Source of the DNA: an uncultured Bacteroidota bacterium
GTDB lineage: Bacteria; Bacteroidota; Ignavibacteria; UBA10030; UBA8401
NCBI GenBank assembly: GCA_937920105.1
Contig: CALETH010000081.1
Coordinates: 1 to 28,574 of the forward strand
Reading direction: 5' to 3'
DNA length: 28,574 bases
Part shown: positions 1-7,597 of the stretch, piece by piece
Position numbering within the stretch: position 1 is the stretch's first letter
Layout of the letters: each line of letters begins with the position of its first letter
Notes under the pieces: model-generated
What the model saw: the letters and a program-made list of their open reading frames with translations, nothing else
Told to the model about the DNA's origin: nothing
The model's database searches: none
Translations under genes and position numbers: made by a program

Positions 1-1598
1 ATATAACTTCCGGGATTTTGGTTTTCATTTACTAAGGTTGTGATTTCTTTTCCTAGTATATCAAACACTACTAATTTTATCAATCCTTTTTCTGCAATAT
101 TGTAAGCAATTGTTGTTGTTGGATTGAATGGATTTGGGTAATTATCTAACAATTCTGTTGTTGTTGGTATTGATGAGGATACATTTTTTACAGATAAAAC
201 TGCACCAGTATTTTTTGCTATGATAAAATCTGAAAAGGAGGTAAGACCGGTTACTTGAATTGTTCCACCATCAATGCTAGTACCAATTGTTCTTGCTCCA
301 ATAGTAGGAAATGACCATATTCCATTATTATATTTTCCCACCACCATCATTGCTTCATCTGTTGCCTCTAAAAAATTAGTATTGAAATCTACTGATAAAT
401 ATTTAAATGTAACATCATAAGTACTAAAAACCGTACCATTATTAGTTAATGTCCAATATCGTTTTAGAGTTTGTGTATTATCCACAGTATTGGGATGTGT
501 AGATGATATTGCAGATACAGTGATAGTACCGCCAGTAGTAACATTATTAAAATTAAGAGTAATAGGAGAATATCCAACATTTGCACCGATTTCAAATATT
601 TTAGATGTGGTTGTAGTAGATATTATTTTAGCAAGGTTTCCAATAATTCTACCACCACCATTGAGTGTAACTGTGGCAGATGTATCTATTGTAATGGTAT
701 TTATATTGGTTCTTATAAAATTATTAAATTGTAACTCTTTAGTGATAGTTACATTTTTTGTAAGAACAAGAAGAGAATTGTTAGGTGCAATTAAGGTTCC
801 AATAGAATTAGGTAGTTCTAATCCAGTTGTGTCAGTATTAGAATAGGAAATGGTGCTTGGTTCGTAAAAAGTTGGTGTAGAAGTTATTTTGCCATTAGGT
901 GTTTTATTAAAATAATAACAACTGAAGTTATTTCCTGCTAAAATACCTTTATCAAAACTTATAGAATTTACCATTAATGATAAATTTACTTCACAAGTGT
1001 CTGTTTTGTTTAGTTTACTAATATACAATTGATATAGGTTAATGTTTGGTGGAGTAAAGCCATTGGTATTACCTATAACTGTGAATAAAGAGTTTTTTTC
1101 AGAATTAGGTAATGTGCTCAATAATATTCCTTTGTAATAGTGTATACTATCAGTAGCATTAATTATACCTTTAAAATCGCCAAAATTGCCATTACCATCT
1201 GTTTGTATATATAAGTTTTTACCTAAAGCAAGAAGACAGTCATTGCTACTATTTTGGTAATCATTAAAAGTAAATGGAGCAGAAGCTCTAAAGGTACCAC
1301 CAACTTCAAGGGTTATGTTATTGTATACTGTGAAAGTTTCAGGTGAATTAAGGTATTCTAATATACCACCATTTTTTATAACTAATTCCAAACATTCTTC
1401 AGTATTATTACCTGTTAAAGTAACAATATGTTGGATGTGTACAGTATCTGCAGCTGTTGGGATAGTTTCATTTGGGTCATCCCATGTTTTTCCATTAACC
1501 CAATCTCCATTTCGTGTACTGGTAAAAATTTTACTCCAACCAAATTGTTGTATTCCTAATAATAAAAGAAATGCTATAAAAAGTGAACTGTGTTTCAT
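1..1598 (-). CDS. Secreted T9SS cargo protein, C-terminus cut by window edge
   Basis: I translated this by eye from ATG at 1598; it stays open to base 1, giving 532 residues and no stop. It starts with a signal peptide (MKHSSLFIAFLLLLG...), followed by KIFTSTRNGDW and a TW motif. A long Asn/Thr-rich region of short beta-strand-like segments follows, suggesting a beta-helix or adhesin-like fold. The T9SS sorting domain starts near residue 505 with NYPNPFNPTTTI; its last 25-30 residues lie outside the window. An AAGGAG ribosome site sits 8 nt before the ATG. It is a paralogue of the next gene (1767-3413): leader, 5' untranslated region and C-terminal 150 residues are nearly identical, while the middle diverges. 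The export route is inferred from the family; the substrate or ligand is unknown. Confidence 0.85.
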   Translation of the reverse strand, partial: MKHSSLFIAFLLLLGIQQFGWSKIFTSTRNGDWVNGKTWDDPNETIPTAADTVHIQHIVTLTGNNTEECLELVIKNGGILEYLNSPETFTVYNNITLEVGGTFRASAPFTFNDYQNSSNDCLLALGKNLYIQTDGNGNFGDFKGIINATDSIHYYKGILLSTLPNSEKNSLFTVIGNTNGFTPPNINLYQLYISKLNKTDTCEVNLSLMVNSISFDKGILAGNNFSCYYFNKTPNGKITSTPTFYEPSTISYSNTDTTGLELPNSIGTLIAPNNSLLVLTKNVTITKELQFNNFIRTNINTITIDTSATVTLNGGGRIIGNLAKIISTTTTSKIFEIGANVGYSPITLNFNNVTTGGTITVSAISSTHPNTVDNTQTLKRYWTLTNNGTVFSTYDVTFKYLSVDFNTNFLEATDEAMMVVGKYNNGIWSFPTIGARTIGTSIDGGTIQVTGLTSFSDFIIAKNTGAVLSVKNVSSSIPTTTELLDNYPNPFNPTTTIAYNIAEKGLIKLVVFDILGKEITTLVNENQNPGSY

Positions 1599-1646
1599 AA
1601 TGTATCTCCTTAAAAAAGTGAATGAGTAAGTGACTTTAAAATATAT

Positions 1647-1674
1647 AAACAAACAAACAAACAAACAAACAAAC
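1647..1674. repeat. Tetranucleotide microsatellite (AAAC)7
   Basis: Seven exact AAAC units (GTTT on the coding strand), followed by AAAA. It lies 49-76 nt upstream of the ATG of the minus-strand cargo gene starting at 1598, where a promoter would sit between that gene and the terminator at 1701-1737. Gain or loss of a unit would shift spacing by 4 nt. Confidence 0.9.
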
Positions 1675-1700
1675 AAAATTAAATTGATAATGATAAAATA

Positions 1701-1737
1701 AAAAACCCTATTCCGACAATTCTTGGATAGGGTTTTT
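1701..1737 (-). terminator. Rho-independent terminator of the 1767-3413 gene
   Basis: Perfect 11-bp stem (AAAAACCCTAT pairing with ATAGGGTTTTT) around a 15-nt loop, followed on the minus strand by TTATTTTATC. It lies 30 nt past the stop codon of the upstream cargo gene, so the two paralogues are probably separate transcripts. Confidence 0.8.
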
Positions 1738-1766
1738 ACTGAATTCTGACTTCTGTTTTCTGAATG

Positions 1767-3413
1767 CTATTTCACCACCATCATTTTTTTGGTTGCAATT
1801 TTTCCGCTAGCAGTAAGTTGGTAGAAATACATTCCGCTGGAAATTTTACTTGCATCAAAATTGGCAATATAACTTCCGGGATTTTGGTTTTCATTTACTA
1901 AGGTTGTGATTTCTTTTCCTAACATATCAAACACTACTAATTTTACCAATCCTTTTTCTGCAATATTGTAAGCAATTGTGGTTGTTGGATTGAATGGATT
2001 TGGATAATTATCTAACAATTCTGTGGTTGTTGGTATTGTTGATGACAATAAATTTTTTACAGATAAACCCACTGCACCAGTGTTTTTTGCTATAGTAAAA
2101 TCTGAGAAGGAAGTAAGACCAGTTACTTGGATTGTTCCACCATCATTAGCATTATTAACATTTCTTATTCCTATTGTTGGGTAAGACCATATATTATTGG
2201 CATACTTACCAACAACCATTGTTGGTTCACTAGTTATTTCTGAAAAATTAGTATTAAAATCTACAGACAGATATTGAAAAGTGGCATCATACATATTAAA
2301 AACGGTACCATTATTTTGGAAGGTCCAATATCTTTTTAATGTTTGTGTATTATCTATAACATTTGGATGAGTAGTTTCTTTTGCAGAAGCAGTAATAGTT
2401 CCACTTGTTGTAACATTATTGAAAGCAATCGTAACTGGAGAATATCCGTTTGCAGTACCTATTTCAAATGTTTTTAATGTAGTGGTAGTAGAGATTTTTT
2501 TTGCAAAATTTCCAATTACTCTCCCATTGCCTGCTTGGGTAACATTGGCAGTATCCATTATAGTTATAGTATTATTACCAGTATTTATAATATTTGCGGC
2601 CAAGGGTAATGATTTTGTAATAGTAACGTTTTTTGTTAAGAGTAGATTTCCGCCAAGATTTAAAGTGTGAAGAGTCGTTGGTAGTTCTGCTCCTGTGGTA
2701 TCATTACTATTATAAGTTATAATAGGGTTTGGATTGTAATTAGGTATGGCAATTATTTTTCCTGTATTAAGTTTTGTAAGATTGGATGTAATCATTCTCG
2801 CACCATTATTATTTAATGTACCAGTAGTGAGGTTTAATGAAGAAAGAATTGTAATATCAAAGGGAATAACACAAGTATCAGTAATAGATGTTTTGTTTAT
2901 GTTAAGGCCAAATACAGTTATGGCACTTCCTGAAAATACACTTTTTCCTGTTCCATTAATTGTTAAGAAAATTGTTCTACTTCCTGTTTTGTCATCTGCA
3001 TCAACTTTTCCAATAAAAGTTCCGTTATTGGTGAAGTTTTTACCAACTGTTAATCCATAAAAATCGCCTCCAGTTGTATAAGTATCTGAAGCCCTTAATA
3101 TTCCACCAGTATTAATAATAATATTATCAATTACTGTTAAATTTGTTCCTTCACCACCTTCTGTGAATTGCAATATACCACCATTATTTATGGTAAGAGA
3201 TTGACATTGCCATGTTGAACCCATTGCACCTATGGTTATGGTTTTACTTATTATCACGGTATCTGTTTCCAAGTTAGGTGTTAACATTGTTTCTCCCCAT
3301 GTTGCTGGGTCACCCCAATCTCCATTTCGAACACTGGTAAAAATTTTACTCCAACCAAATTGTTGTATTCCTAAGAGTAAAAGTAAAACGAAAAAAAGTG
3401 AAGTGCGTTTCAT
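1767..3413 (-). CDS. Secreted T9SS cargo protein, full length
   Basis: 548 residues. A signal peptide spans about residues 1-22 (hydrophobic run ending FGWS). Residues 23-40 hold the KIFTSVRNGDW/TW motif, residues 45-460 are Asn/Thr/Gly-rich with repeated short strands, and residues 469-548 form the T9SS C-terminal sorting domain (NYPNPFNPTTTI at its start, then GKEITTLV, SSGMYFYQL and a basic tail). An AAGGAG site precedes the ATG, and the 5' leader is almost identical to that of the paralogue at 1-1598. By family knowledge the sorting domain directs export across the outer membrane by the Por machinery, with removal of the domain. The passenger matches no enzyme I recognise; a surface adhesin or structural role is a guess. 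Confidence 0.85.
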   Translation of the reverse strand: MKRTSLFFVLLLLLGIQQFGWSKIFTSVRNGDWGDPATWGETMLTPNLETDTVIISKTITIGAMGSTWQCQSLTINNGGILQFTEGGEGTNLTVIDNIIINTGGILRASDTYTTGGDFYGLTVGKNFTNNGTFIGKVDADDKTGSRTIFLTINGTGKSVFSGSAITVFGLNINKTSITDTCVIPFDITILSSLNLTTGTLNNNGARMITSNLTKLNTGKIIAIPNYNPNPIITYNSNDTTGAELPTTLHTLNLGGNLLLTKNVTITKSLPLAANIINTGNNTITIMDTANVTQAGNGRVIGNFAKKISTTTTLKTFEIGTANGYSPVTIAFNNVTTSGTITASAKETTHPNVIDNTQTLKRYWTFQNNGTVFNMYDATFQYLSVDFNTNFSEITSEPTMVVGKYANNIWSYPTIGIRNVNNANDGGTIQVTGLTSFSDFTIAKNTGAVGLSVKNLLSSTIPTTTELLDNYPNPFNPTTTIAYNIAEKGLVKLVVFDMLGKEITTLVNENQNPGSYIANFDASKISSGMYFYQLTASGKIATKKMMVVK

Positions 3414-3586
3414 AATGTATCTCCTTAAAAAGTGAGTGAGTGAGTTTTTAGTAATCAGTTTTCAGATAAGTTAGTAGAAGTATTACTTTAACTCTTTAGT
3501 ATAAGAAGTAAAAAAAAAAAAACTACAAAAGCAAGTGCAAGAGTCAGAATTCAGAAAACAGAATTAAGAATTTAAAGATTTATATG

Positions 3587-3619
3587 AGACAACAAAAGTT
3601 TTTAAAATTTTTGTTGTCT
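3587..3619. terminator. Hairpin, 11-bp stem, possible second terminator
   Basis: AGACAACAAAA pairs perfectly with TTTTGTTGTCT around an A/T-rich loop. It lies directly beyond the hairpin at 3633-3665 on the minus strand and upstream of the 1767-3413 gene. It could back up termination of the methyltransferase transcript. No strong U-tract is present, so the role is inferred. Confidence 0.45.
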
Positions 3620-3632
3620 AAAAAACTACAGT

Positions 3633-3665
3633 AACACTGTCAGAATTTAAAATTCTGGCAGTGTT
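3633..3665 (-). terminator. Probable terminator of the methyltransferase gene
   Basis: A 15-bp stem with one G-T wobble (AACACTGTCAGAATT against AATTCTGGCAGTGTT) sits 17 nt past the stop codon at 3682. On the minus strand a T6 run follows about 7 nt after the stem. Symmetry means it could act in both directions. Confidence 0.6.
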
Positions 3666-3681
3666 TATGATTTGATTACTT

Positions 3682-5094
3682 CTACTCCAACACCAACTTT
3701 GCTACACTTTCAATATGATAGGTGTGAGGGAACATATCTACTGGTTGAATTTTTTCTAATGAATATCCGAAACTATTAAACATTTGTATATCTCGTGCAA
3801 GTGTTGCGGGATTGCAACTCACATAAACAATGTTTGGTATTTTCATTATTCCAATTTTTTCTACTGCTTTTGGATGCATTCCGCTGCGAGGAGGGTCTAA
3901 AATAATTACATCAGGTTTTGCGTACCGTTGCTGCCATTCTGTATCTTTGGTCAGTAAATCTTTTAAATCTCCGTGAATAAATTCGCAATTTTCTAAACAA
4001 TTCAGTTTTGCATTCATTCGTGCATTTACTATTGAACTTTCTACAATATCAATTCCCACAACATACTGTACGGAGTTTGCAATAAAAATTCCGATAGAAC
4101 CAGTTCCGCAATATAAATCATACACCACATTATTTTTTTTGAACTCTCCAAATTCTTTTACCAGTGTATAGAGTTTTTCTGCTTGGTGTGTGTTGGTTTG
4201 AAAGAATGAATTTGCTGAAATGGCAAAAATGCAATCTCCTAATTTTTCGTGGATAATTCCTTCTCCGTAATAGACTTTTTCATATTCTCCAACAGCAATT
4301 TGTGCTTTTTTTGTATTGATATTATTAATGATGGTGGTGATTTCCGGAAATTTTTTTGTGAGAATTTTTGTAAGGTTTTGCATTATTTCCTGGTTGTCAT
4401 CAAAGGTAACAAGATTAACCATAACATCACCGGTATTTTTTCCTTCTCGTATAACAAGGTTGCGAAAAGAACCGGTTTCTGTTTTTGAAGAATATGCGGG
4501 GAGAGAATTTTCTAATGCAAAAATTTTTATGGTTTGCAAAATGAAATTACTTAGTTCCGATTGTAGATAACATTTTTGTATATCTACAATTTTATCATAT
4601 CGTTGGGGAATATGAAAACCAACGGCGAAGTTTTTATTTTCTATTTTTATATCATTGTGAATTTCTTCTTCAGTAAGCCAGCGTTGGTCTCCGAAAGAAA
4701 ATTCAATTTTATTACGATAAAAGTATTGTTGTGTTGCCGGAATAATTGGTAAGATGTTGATGTTTTGCAATCCGCCAATTCTTTCTAAAGCATCTATGAC
4801 ATGTTGATGTTTGTAATGAAGTTGTGTTGTGTATTCTACATGCTGCCATTTGCATCCACCACAAATGCCGAAGTGTGAACATTGTGGTGTTGTTCGTTGT
4901 GGGGAAGGGGAGAGGATTTCAAGAATTTTTGCTTCCCAATATTTTTTTTTCTTTTTGGTAATGTTTGCAAGGATGGTATCGCCGGAAACTCCGCCTTCTA
5001 CAAAAACCACTATTCCGTTGTGATGAGCAATGCTTTTTCCTTCAAAGCCGAGTGTTTCTATGGTGAGTTGGAGTGTTTCTGTTTGTAAGTTCAT
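3682..5094 (-). CDS. rlmD: 23S rRNA (uracil-C5)-methyltransferase, RlmD/RumA family
   Basis: 470 residues, typical for this SAM-dependent family that makes 5-methyluridine in 23S rRNA. Residues 1-60 form a TRAM RNA-binding domain. Cys72, Cys78, Cys81 and Cys175 match the 4Fe-4S cluster pattern (C-x5-C-x2-C...C). The Rossmann SAM site is at 325-337 (VYDLYCGTGSIG), with DPPRSG at 400-405. The catalytic nucleophile is Cys427 in VSCNPATLARD, and Glu462 in HIES is the likely general base. All key residues are present, so it should be active. U1939 is the usual target of RlmD, but some family members modify U747 or both, so the exact site is not settled. No clear Shine-Dalgarno site was seen. It appears monocistronic, bounded by hairpins below and a repeat hairpin above. 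Confidence 0.93.
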   Translation of the reverse strand: MNLQTETLQLTIETLGFEGKSIAHHNGIVVFVEGGVSGDTILANITKKKKKYWEAKILEILSPSPQRTTPQCSHFGICGGCKWQHVEYTTQLHYKHQHVIDALERIGGLQNINILPIIPATQQYFYRNKIEFSFGDQRWLTEEEIHNDIKIENKNFAVGFHIPQRYDKIVDIQKCYLQSELSNFILQTIKIFALENSLPAYSSKTETGSFRNLVIREGKNTGDVMVNLVTFDDNQEIMQNLTKILTKKFPEITTIINNINTKKAQIAVGEYEKVYYGEGIIHEKLGDCIFAISANSFFQTNTHQAEKLYTLVKEFGEFKKNNVVYDLYCGTGSIGIFIANSVQYVVGIDIVESSIVNARMNAKLNCLENCEFIHGDLKDLLTKDTEWQQRYAKPDVIILDPPRSGMHPKAVEKIGIMKIPNIVYVSCNPATLARDIQMFNSFGYSLEKIQPVDMFPHTYHIESVAKLVLE

Positions 5095-5132
5095 TATGTA
5101 TTAGAAATAAAAATGTTTTACCTATCTCAAAA

Positions 5133-5160
5133 CTGGATTCCCGCTTTCGCGGGAATGACA
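5133..5160. repeat. Dispersed REP-like hairpin (copy 1)
   Basis: ATTCCCGC, loop TTTC, GCGGGAAT, flanked by CTGG and GACA: a perfect 8-bp stem. It lies between two minus-strand genes. Related copies are at 7408-7536 (interrupted), 7550-7581, 11051-11075, 22023-22053 and 24119-24145. Confidence 0.9.
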
Positions 5161-5181
5161 CTATTGTAGTTTTGAAAAAAA

Positions 5182-6204
5182 TTATTTTCTTTTTTCAATT
5201 TTGTCATACACACCACTATATACAATTTCACGAATACTTTTTCTTTTGAGAAAATTGTGTGGAAAACCTAAATCAATTTTGCTAATAGAATCAAGACGCT
5301 CTAAGTGTTGTGGCGTGATGGAAATATTTAAACAGGCAAGGTTATCTTTTAGTTGAATTTCATTTCTTGCTCCGAGCATTGGAATTGCGTTTTGTGCACG
5401 AAGCCAACGTAATGCAACCTGTGCTGGTGTACATCCAATTTCTTTTGCTATGGAAATGACTTCATCAGCAATTTCTATATTATGTTTGTTCAGCTTTTCA
5501 CTTCCTTTTTTTAGGCGTGTTGCAGTATTTTTTTCTTTGGTAGAAAATTTTCCTGAAAGTACTCCTGCTCCTAATGGAGACCATGCGAGAACTCCTAAAT
5601 TTAATTCTTGTGCCATGGGAAGTAATTCGCGTTCAACAGTGCGTTCTACTAAACTGTATTCTATTTGCAATCCGATGAATGAACTCCATCCGCGAAGTTC
5701 TGCGATGGTGTTTGCTTGTGCAACTTTCCATGCTGGCGTATCAGAAATTCCGATGTAGAGAATTTTTCCTTGACGAACGGCATCATCTAATGCACGCAAC
5801 ACTTCTTCTACAGGTGTCATAAAATCCCACGCATGAACCCAATACAAATCAATGTAATCTGTTTTTAATCTTTTTAAACTTGCTTCTAAAGATTGTGTAA
5901 GATTTTTACGATGGTTTCCACTCCAGTTAGGGTCGCCTTTTTTCATTGTCAAAGTATATTTTGTTGCCAAAACAATACTCTCTCGTTCGTGTGCAATAAG
6001 TTCTCCAACAATTTTTTCTGATGTTCCCTCTGTATAAAAATTCGCAGTGTCAATAAAATTTCCACCGGCTTTGCGATAAGCGGTGTACATTTTTTTGCTT
6101 TCTTTTTTTGAGGCACCCCAACCCCATTCTTCTCCAAAGGTCATTGTGCCGAGACAGAGTTCTGAAACGCGGAGTCCGCTATTTCCTAAAAGTACGTAAT
6201 TCAT
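5182..6204 (-). CDS. Aldo/keto reductase
   Basis: 340 residues from the ATG at 6204. I prefer this start over an in-frame ATG at 6333: an AAGGAA ribosome site lies 8 nt before 6204, the family normally begins at MNYVLLGNSGLRVSELCLGT, and the 43-residue extension has no family similarity. It is a TIM-barrel NADPH-dependent reductase of the YghZ/tas-like kind. The catalytic tetrad is Asp52 and Tyr57 (DTANFY), Lys82 (ATKYT) and His124 (WVHAWD). GISDTPAW and the AWSPLGAGVLSGK segment fit cofactor binding. The substrate cannot be read from sequence. It is the last gene of the minus-strand block and faces the fold-back element at 6302-6434. Confidence 0.93.
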   Translation of the reverse strand: MNYVLLGNSGLRVSELCLGTMTFGEEWGWGASKKESKKMYTAYRKAGGNFIDTANFYTEGTSEKIVGELIAHERESIVLATKYTLTMKKGDPNWSGNHRKNLTQSLEASLKRLKTDYIDLYWVHAWDFMTPVEEVLRALDDAVRQGKILYIGISDTPAWKVAQANTIAELRGWSSFIGLQIEYSLVERTVERELLPMAQELNLGVLAWSPLGAGVLSGKFSTKEKNTATRLKKGSEKLNKHNIEIADEVISIAKEIGCTPAQVALRWLRAQNAIPMLGARNEIQLKDNLACLNISITPQHLERLDSISKIDLGFPHNFLKRKSIREIVYSGVYDKIEKRK

Positions 6205-6260
6205 AAAAATTCCTTGTTGTAAATGGTGAAAGAAATCATAAATTGTTTTTTTTTGAGTAT

Positions 6261-6287
6261 CTTCTTTCTTTCCGAGAAAGAAAGAAG
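6261..6287. repeat. Perfect 11-bp hairpin in divergent intergenic region
   Basis: CTTCTTTCTTT, loop CCGAG, then AAAGAAAGAAG. It lies 57-83 nt upstream of the aldo/keto reductase ATG, so it would be in that gene's leader if transcription starts further out. No U-tract follows on either strand, so a simple terminator is unlikely. Confidence 0.7.
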
Positions 6288-6301
6288 CAAAGAAATCTTT
6301 T

Positions 6302-6434
6302 TGAAATCGCAAACACACGTGATGGTTTTCCATCGCACAGTCCTGTCGATTTCAACTCCAATCCACATTTCACTCGTTGAAATCGAAACCGCACACCATC
6401 ACTTTTCCAATTCGCTCATCCGCCTGCGATTTCA
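6302..6434. repeat. Nested fold-back element in the 6205-6534 gap
   Basis: Three concentric perfect inverted repeats: TGAAATCGCA (6302-6311) with TGCGATTTCA (6425-6434); GTGATGG (6319-6325) with CCATCAC (6396-6402); TCGATTTCAAC (6346-6356) with GTTGAAATCGA (6376-6386). The segment is visibly richer in G+C than its surroundings. The outer and inner arms share the core GAAATCG/CGATTTC. It lies in the 330-bp gap between divergent genes; apart from this and the hairpin at 6261-6287 I see no gene there. It could be a MITE-like fold-back or a structured RNA. Confidence 0.65.
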
Positions 6435-6534
6435 GTCCATCGCACAAAAAAGTAAATTTAATTGTTAGATAAATAATGACTTTCATAATACGAATTTTTT
6501 TTGTTTCTTCTTATAGAAAAAATGAAAGGAAAAT

Positions 6535-7371
6535 ATGCAAAAAGAAAATTCTGGTTTTATTCAACAAAGGAATACAAAAATTGTTTATTCAACGTACGGT
6601 AGTGGACCTGCATTACTTATTTGTCCGGTTCCGTGGGGAGTGAACAATCGTAAATGGGAAACGATACTTTCACTTTCTCAATTCTTTACTTTGATATTTG
6701 TGGAACCACGCGGTGTTGGTGGTTCTGGACCTGTTGCTGATAAAAATGAATATAGTATTACACAACTTATAAAAGATATTGATGTTGTAAGAGAATATTT
6801 GAAAATAGACTCTTGGTTTGTAATGGGACAATCTGCTGCTGGTTTTACTGCCTTAGAATATACTCTTGCATATCCAGCAAAAATAAAAAAACTGATTATT
6901 GTATGTTCTTCTCCAACAGGATTTTTTCATAAAGGAACGATTCGTGATAGAGAACACCCACGATATAATGAAGTAAAAGATATTGCAGAAACTTTCCGAA
7001 AAGAATTTACCGCGGAACGTTTTCGTGAGTATATGAAAAAAGTGTACACGATGGATATTCAAAATCCAAAAGCGTTACCGGAAATTGAAAAAGTTTTTGG
7101 TGAGGCAGATATTTCTATAGAGAGATATAAATATTTCGCTACGGTGGAACTCAATCGTTACAATGTGATTGAGAAACTTTCTACTATCATACAACCAACA
7201 TTAATTATTGCAGGAAAACATGATGTTCATGTTTCTCCATCACAATCTGAAATTATGCACAAAAAAATTCCAAACTCACAGTATGTTTTGTTAGAACATT
7301 GTGGCCATTTTCCGTGGTTGGATGACCCGAATGGTTTTGTGAAGTTGGTAGTAGAGTATTTAAGTAGATGA
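6535..7371 (+). CDS. Alpha/beta-hydrolase (proline iminopeptidase-like)
   Basis: 278 residues, AAAGGAAA ribosome site before the ATG. The fold is recognisable from the oxyanion-region motif EPRGVGGSG (57-65) and the nucleophile elbow GQSAAGF (98-104). The catalytic triad can be assigned as Ser100, Asp230 (GKHD) and His258 (CGHFPW). The cap region at about 130-210 is helical and charged. The PRG-GGSG segment resembles prolyl iminopeptidases and related esterases, but a GQS elbow does not decide the substrate. No signal peptide, so cytoplasmic. Divergent from the aldo/keto reductase and convergent with glnN; it looks monocistronic. Confidence 0.88.
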   Translation: MQKENSGFIQQRNTKIVYSTYGSGPALLICPVPWGVNNRKWETILSLSQFFTLIFVEPRGVGGSGPVADKNEYSITQLIKDIDVVREYLKIDSWFVMGQSAAGFTALEYTLAYPAKIKKLIIVCSSPTGFFHKGTIRDREHPRYNEVKDIAETFRKEFTAERFREYMKKVYTMDIQNPKALPEIEKVFGEADISIERYKYFATVELNRYNVIEKLSTIIQPTLIIAGKHDVHVSPSQSEIMHKKIPNSQYVLLEHCGHFPWLDDPNGFVKLVVEYLSR

Positions 7372-7407
7372 GTAGTGAAGTATATTAGTATTCAGAAGTC
7401 AGTAAAA

Positions 7408-7536
7408 TGTCATTCCTGCAAAGGAGTCTGTGTAAAAACTAGGTTTTTTAGAAAAAAATCCTCAAAATTTTAAAAATTTCGAAAGTTTACCTTCGAAAAA
7501 TTGACTTTTTACACAGACTCGAAAGCAGGAATCCAG
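7408..7536. repeat. REP-like hairpin (copy 2) split by an insertion
   Basis: TGTCATTCCTGC at 7408-7419 and GAAAGCAGGAATCCAG at 7521-7536 are the two halves of the dispersed hairpin (compare the uninterrupted copy at 24119-24145). A 97-bp palindromic-ended element occupies the loop. Confidence 0.85.
7424..7520. mobile_element. 97-bp MITE-like element with IS256-type ends
   Basis: Perfect 15-bp terminal inverted repeats, GAGTCTGTGTAAAAA at 7424-7438 and TTTTTACACAGACTC at 7506-7520, enclose A/T-rich DNA with no coding capacity. Ends of the form GnnTGTGTAAAAA resemble those of IS256-family elements (from memory of the family). The element sits exactly within the loop of a REP-like hairpin, flanked by AAAG on the left and GAAAG on the right, a possible short imperfect target duplication. 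A non-autonomous derivative mobilised by a transposase elsewhere is the simplest reading. Confidence 0.7.
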
Positions 7537-7549
7537 AAATTTTTTAAAA

Positions 7550-7581
7550 TGGATTCCCGCTAAAAGCATGCGGGAATGACA
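7550..7581. repeat. REP-like hairpin (copy 3)
   Basis: ATTCCCGC, 9-nt loop, GCGGGAAT, flanked by TGG and GACA. It lies 17 nt past the glnN stop between convergent genes, where it may also serve as a terminator; on the plus strand ATTTTTC follows. Confidence 0.85.
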
Positions 7582-7597
7582 TTTTTCTTTAGTTATT

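Noticed and set aside
490..846. Plus-strand 118-codon frame in the first T9SS gene
   Set aside because: It is antisense to the minus-strand cargo gene, which has signal peptide and sorting domain; the Val/Ile-rich product reflects antisense Asn/Thr codons.
1647..1674. AAAC repeat as a CRISPR or origin iteron
   Set aside because: The units are 4 nt and directly adjacent without spacers; it is a simple microsatellite.
6205..6333. Upstream ATG extension of the aldo/keto reductase
   Set aside because: The added 43 residues match no reductase N-terminus, and the ATG at 6204 has a good AAGGAA site.
6223..6468. 81-codon open frame on the plus strand across the fold-back element
   Set aside because: It is made of hairpin and fold-back DNA, has no ribosome site or recognisable domain, and its amino acids follow from the repeat sequence.
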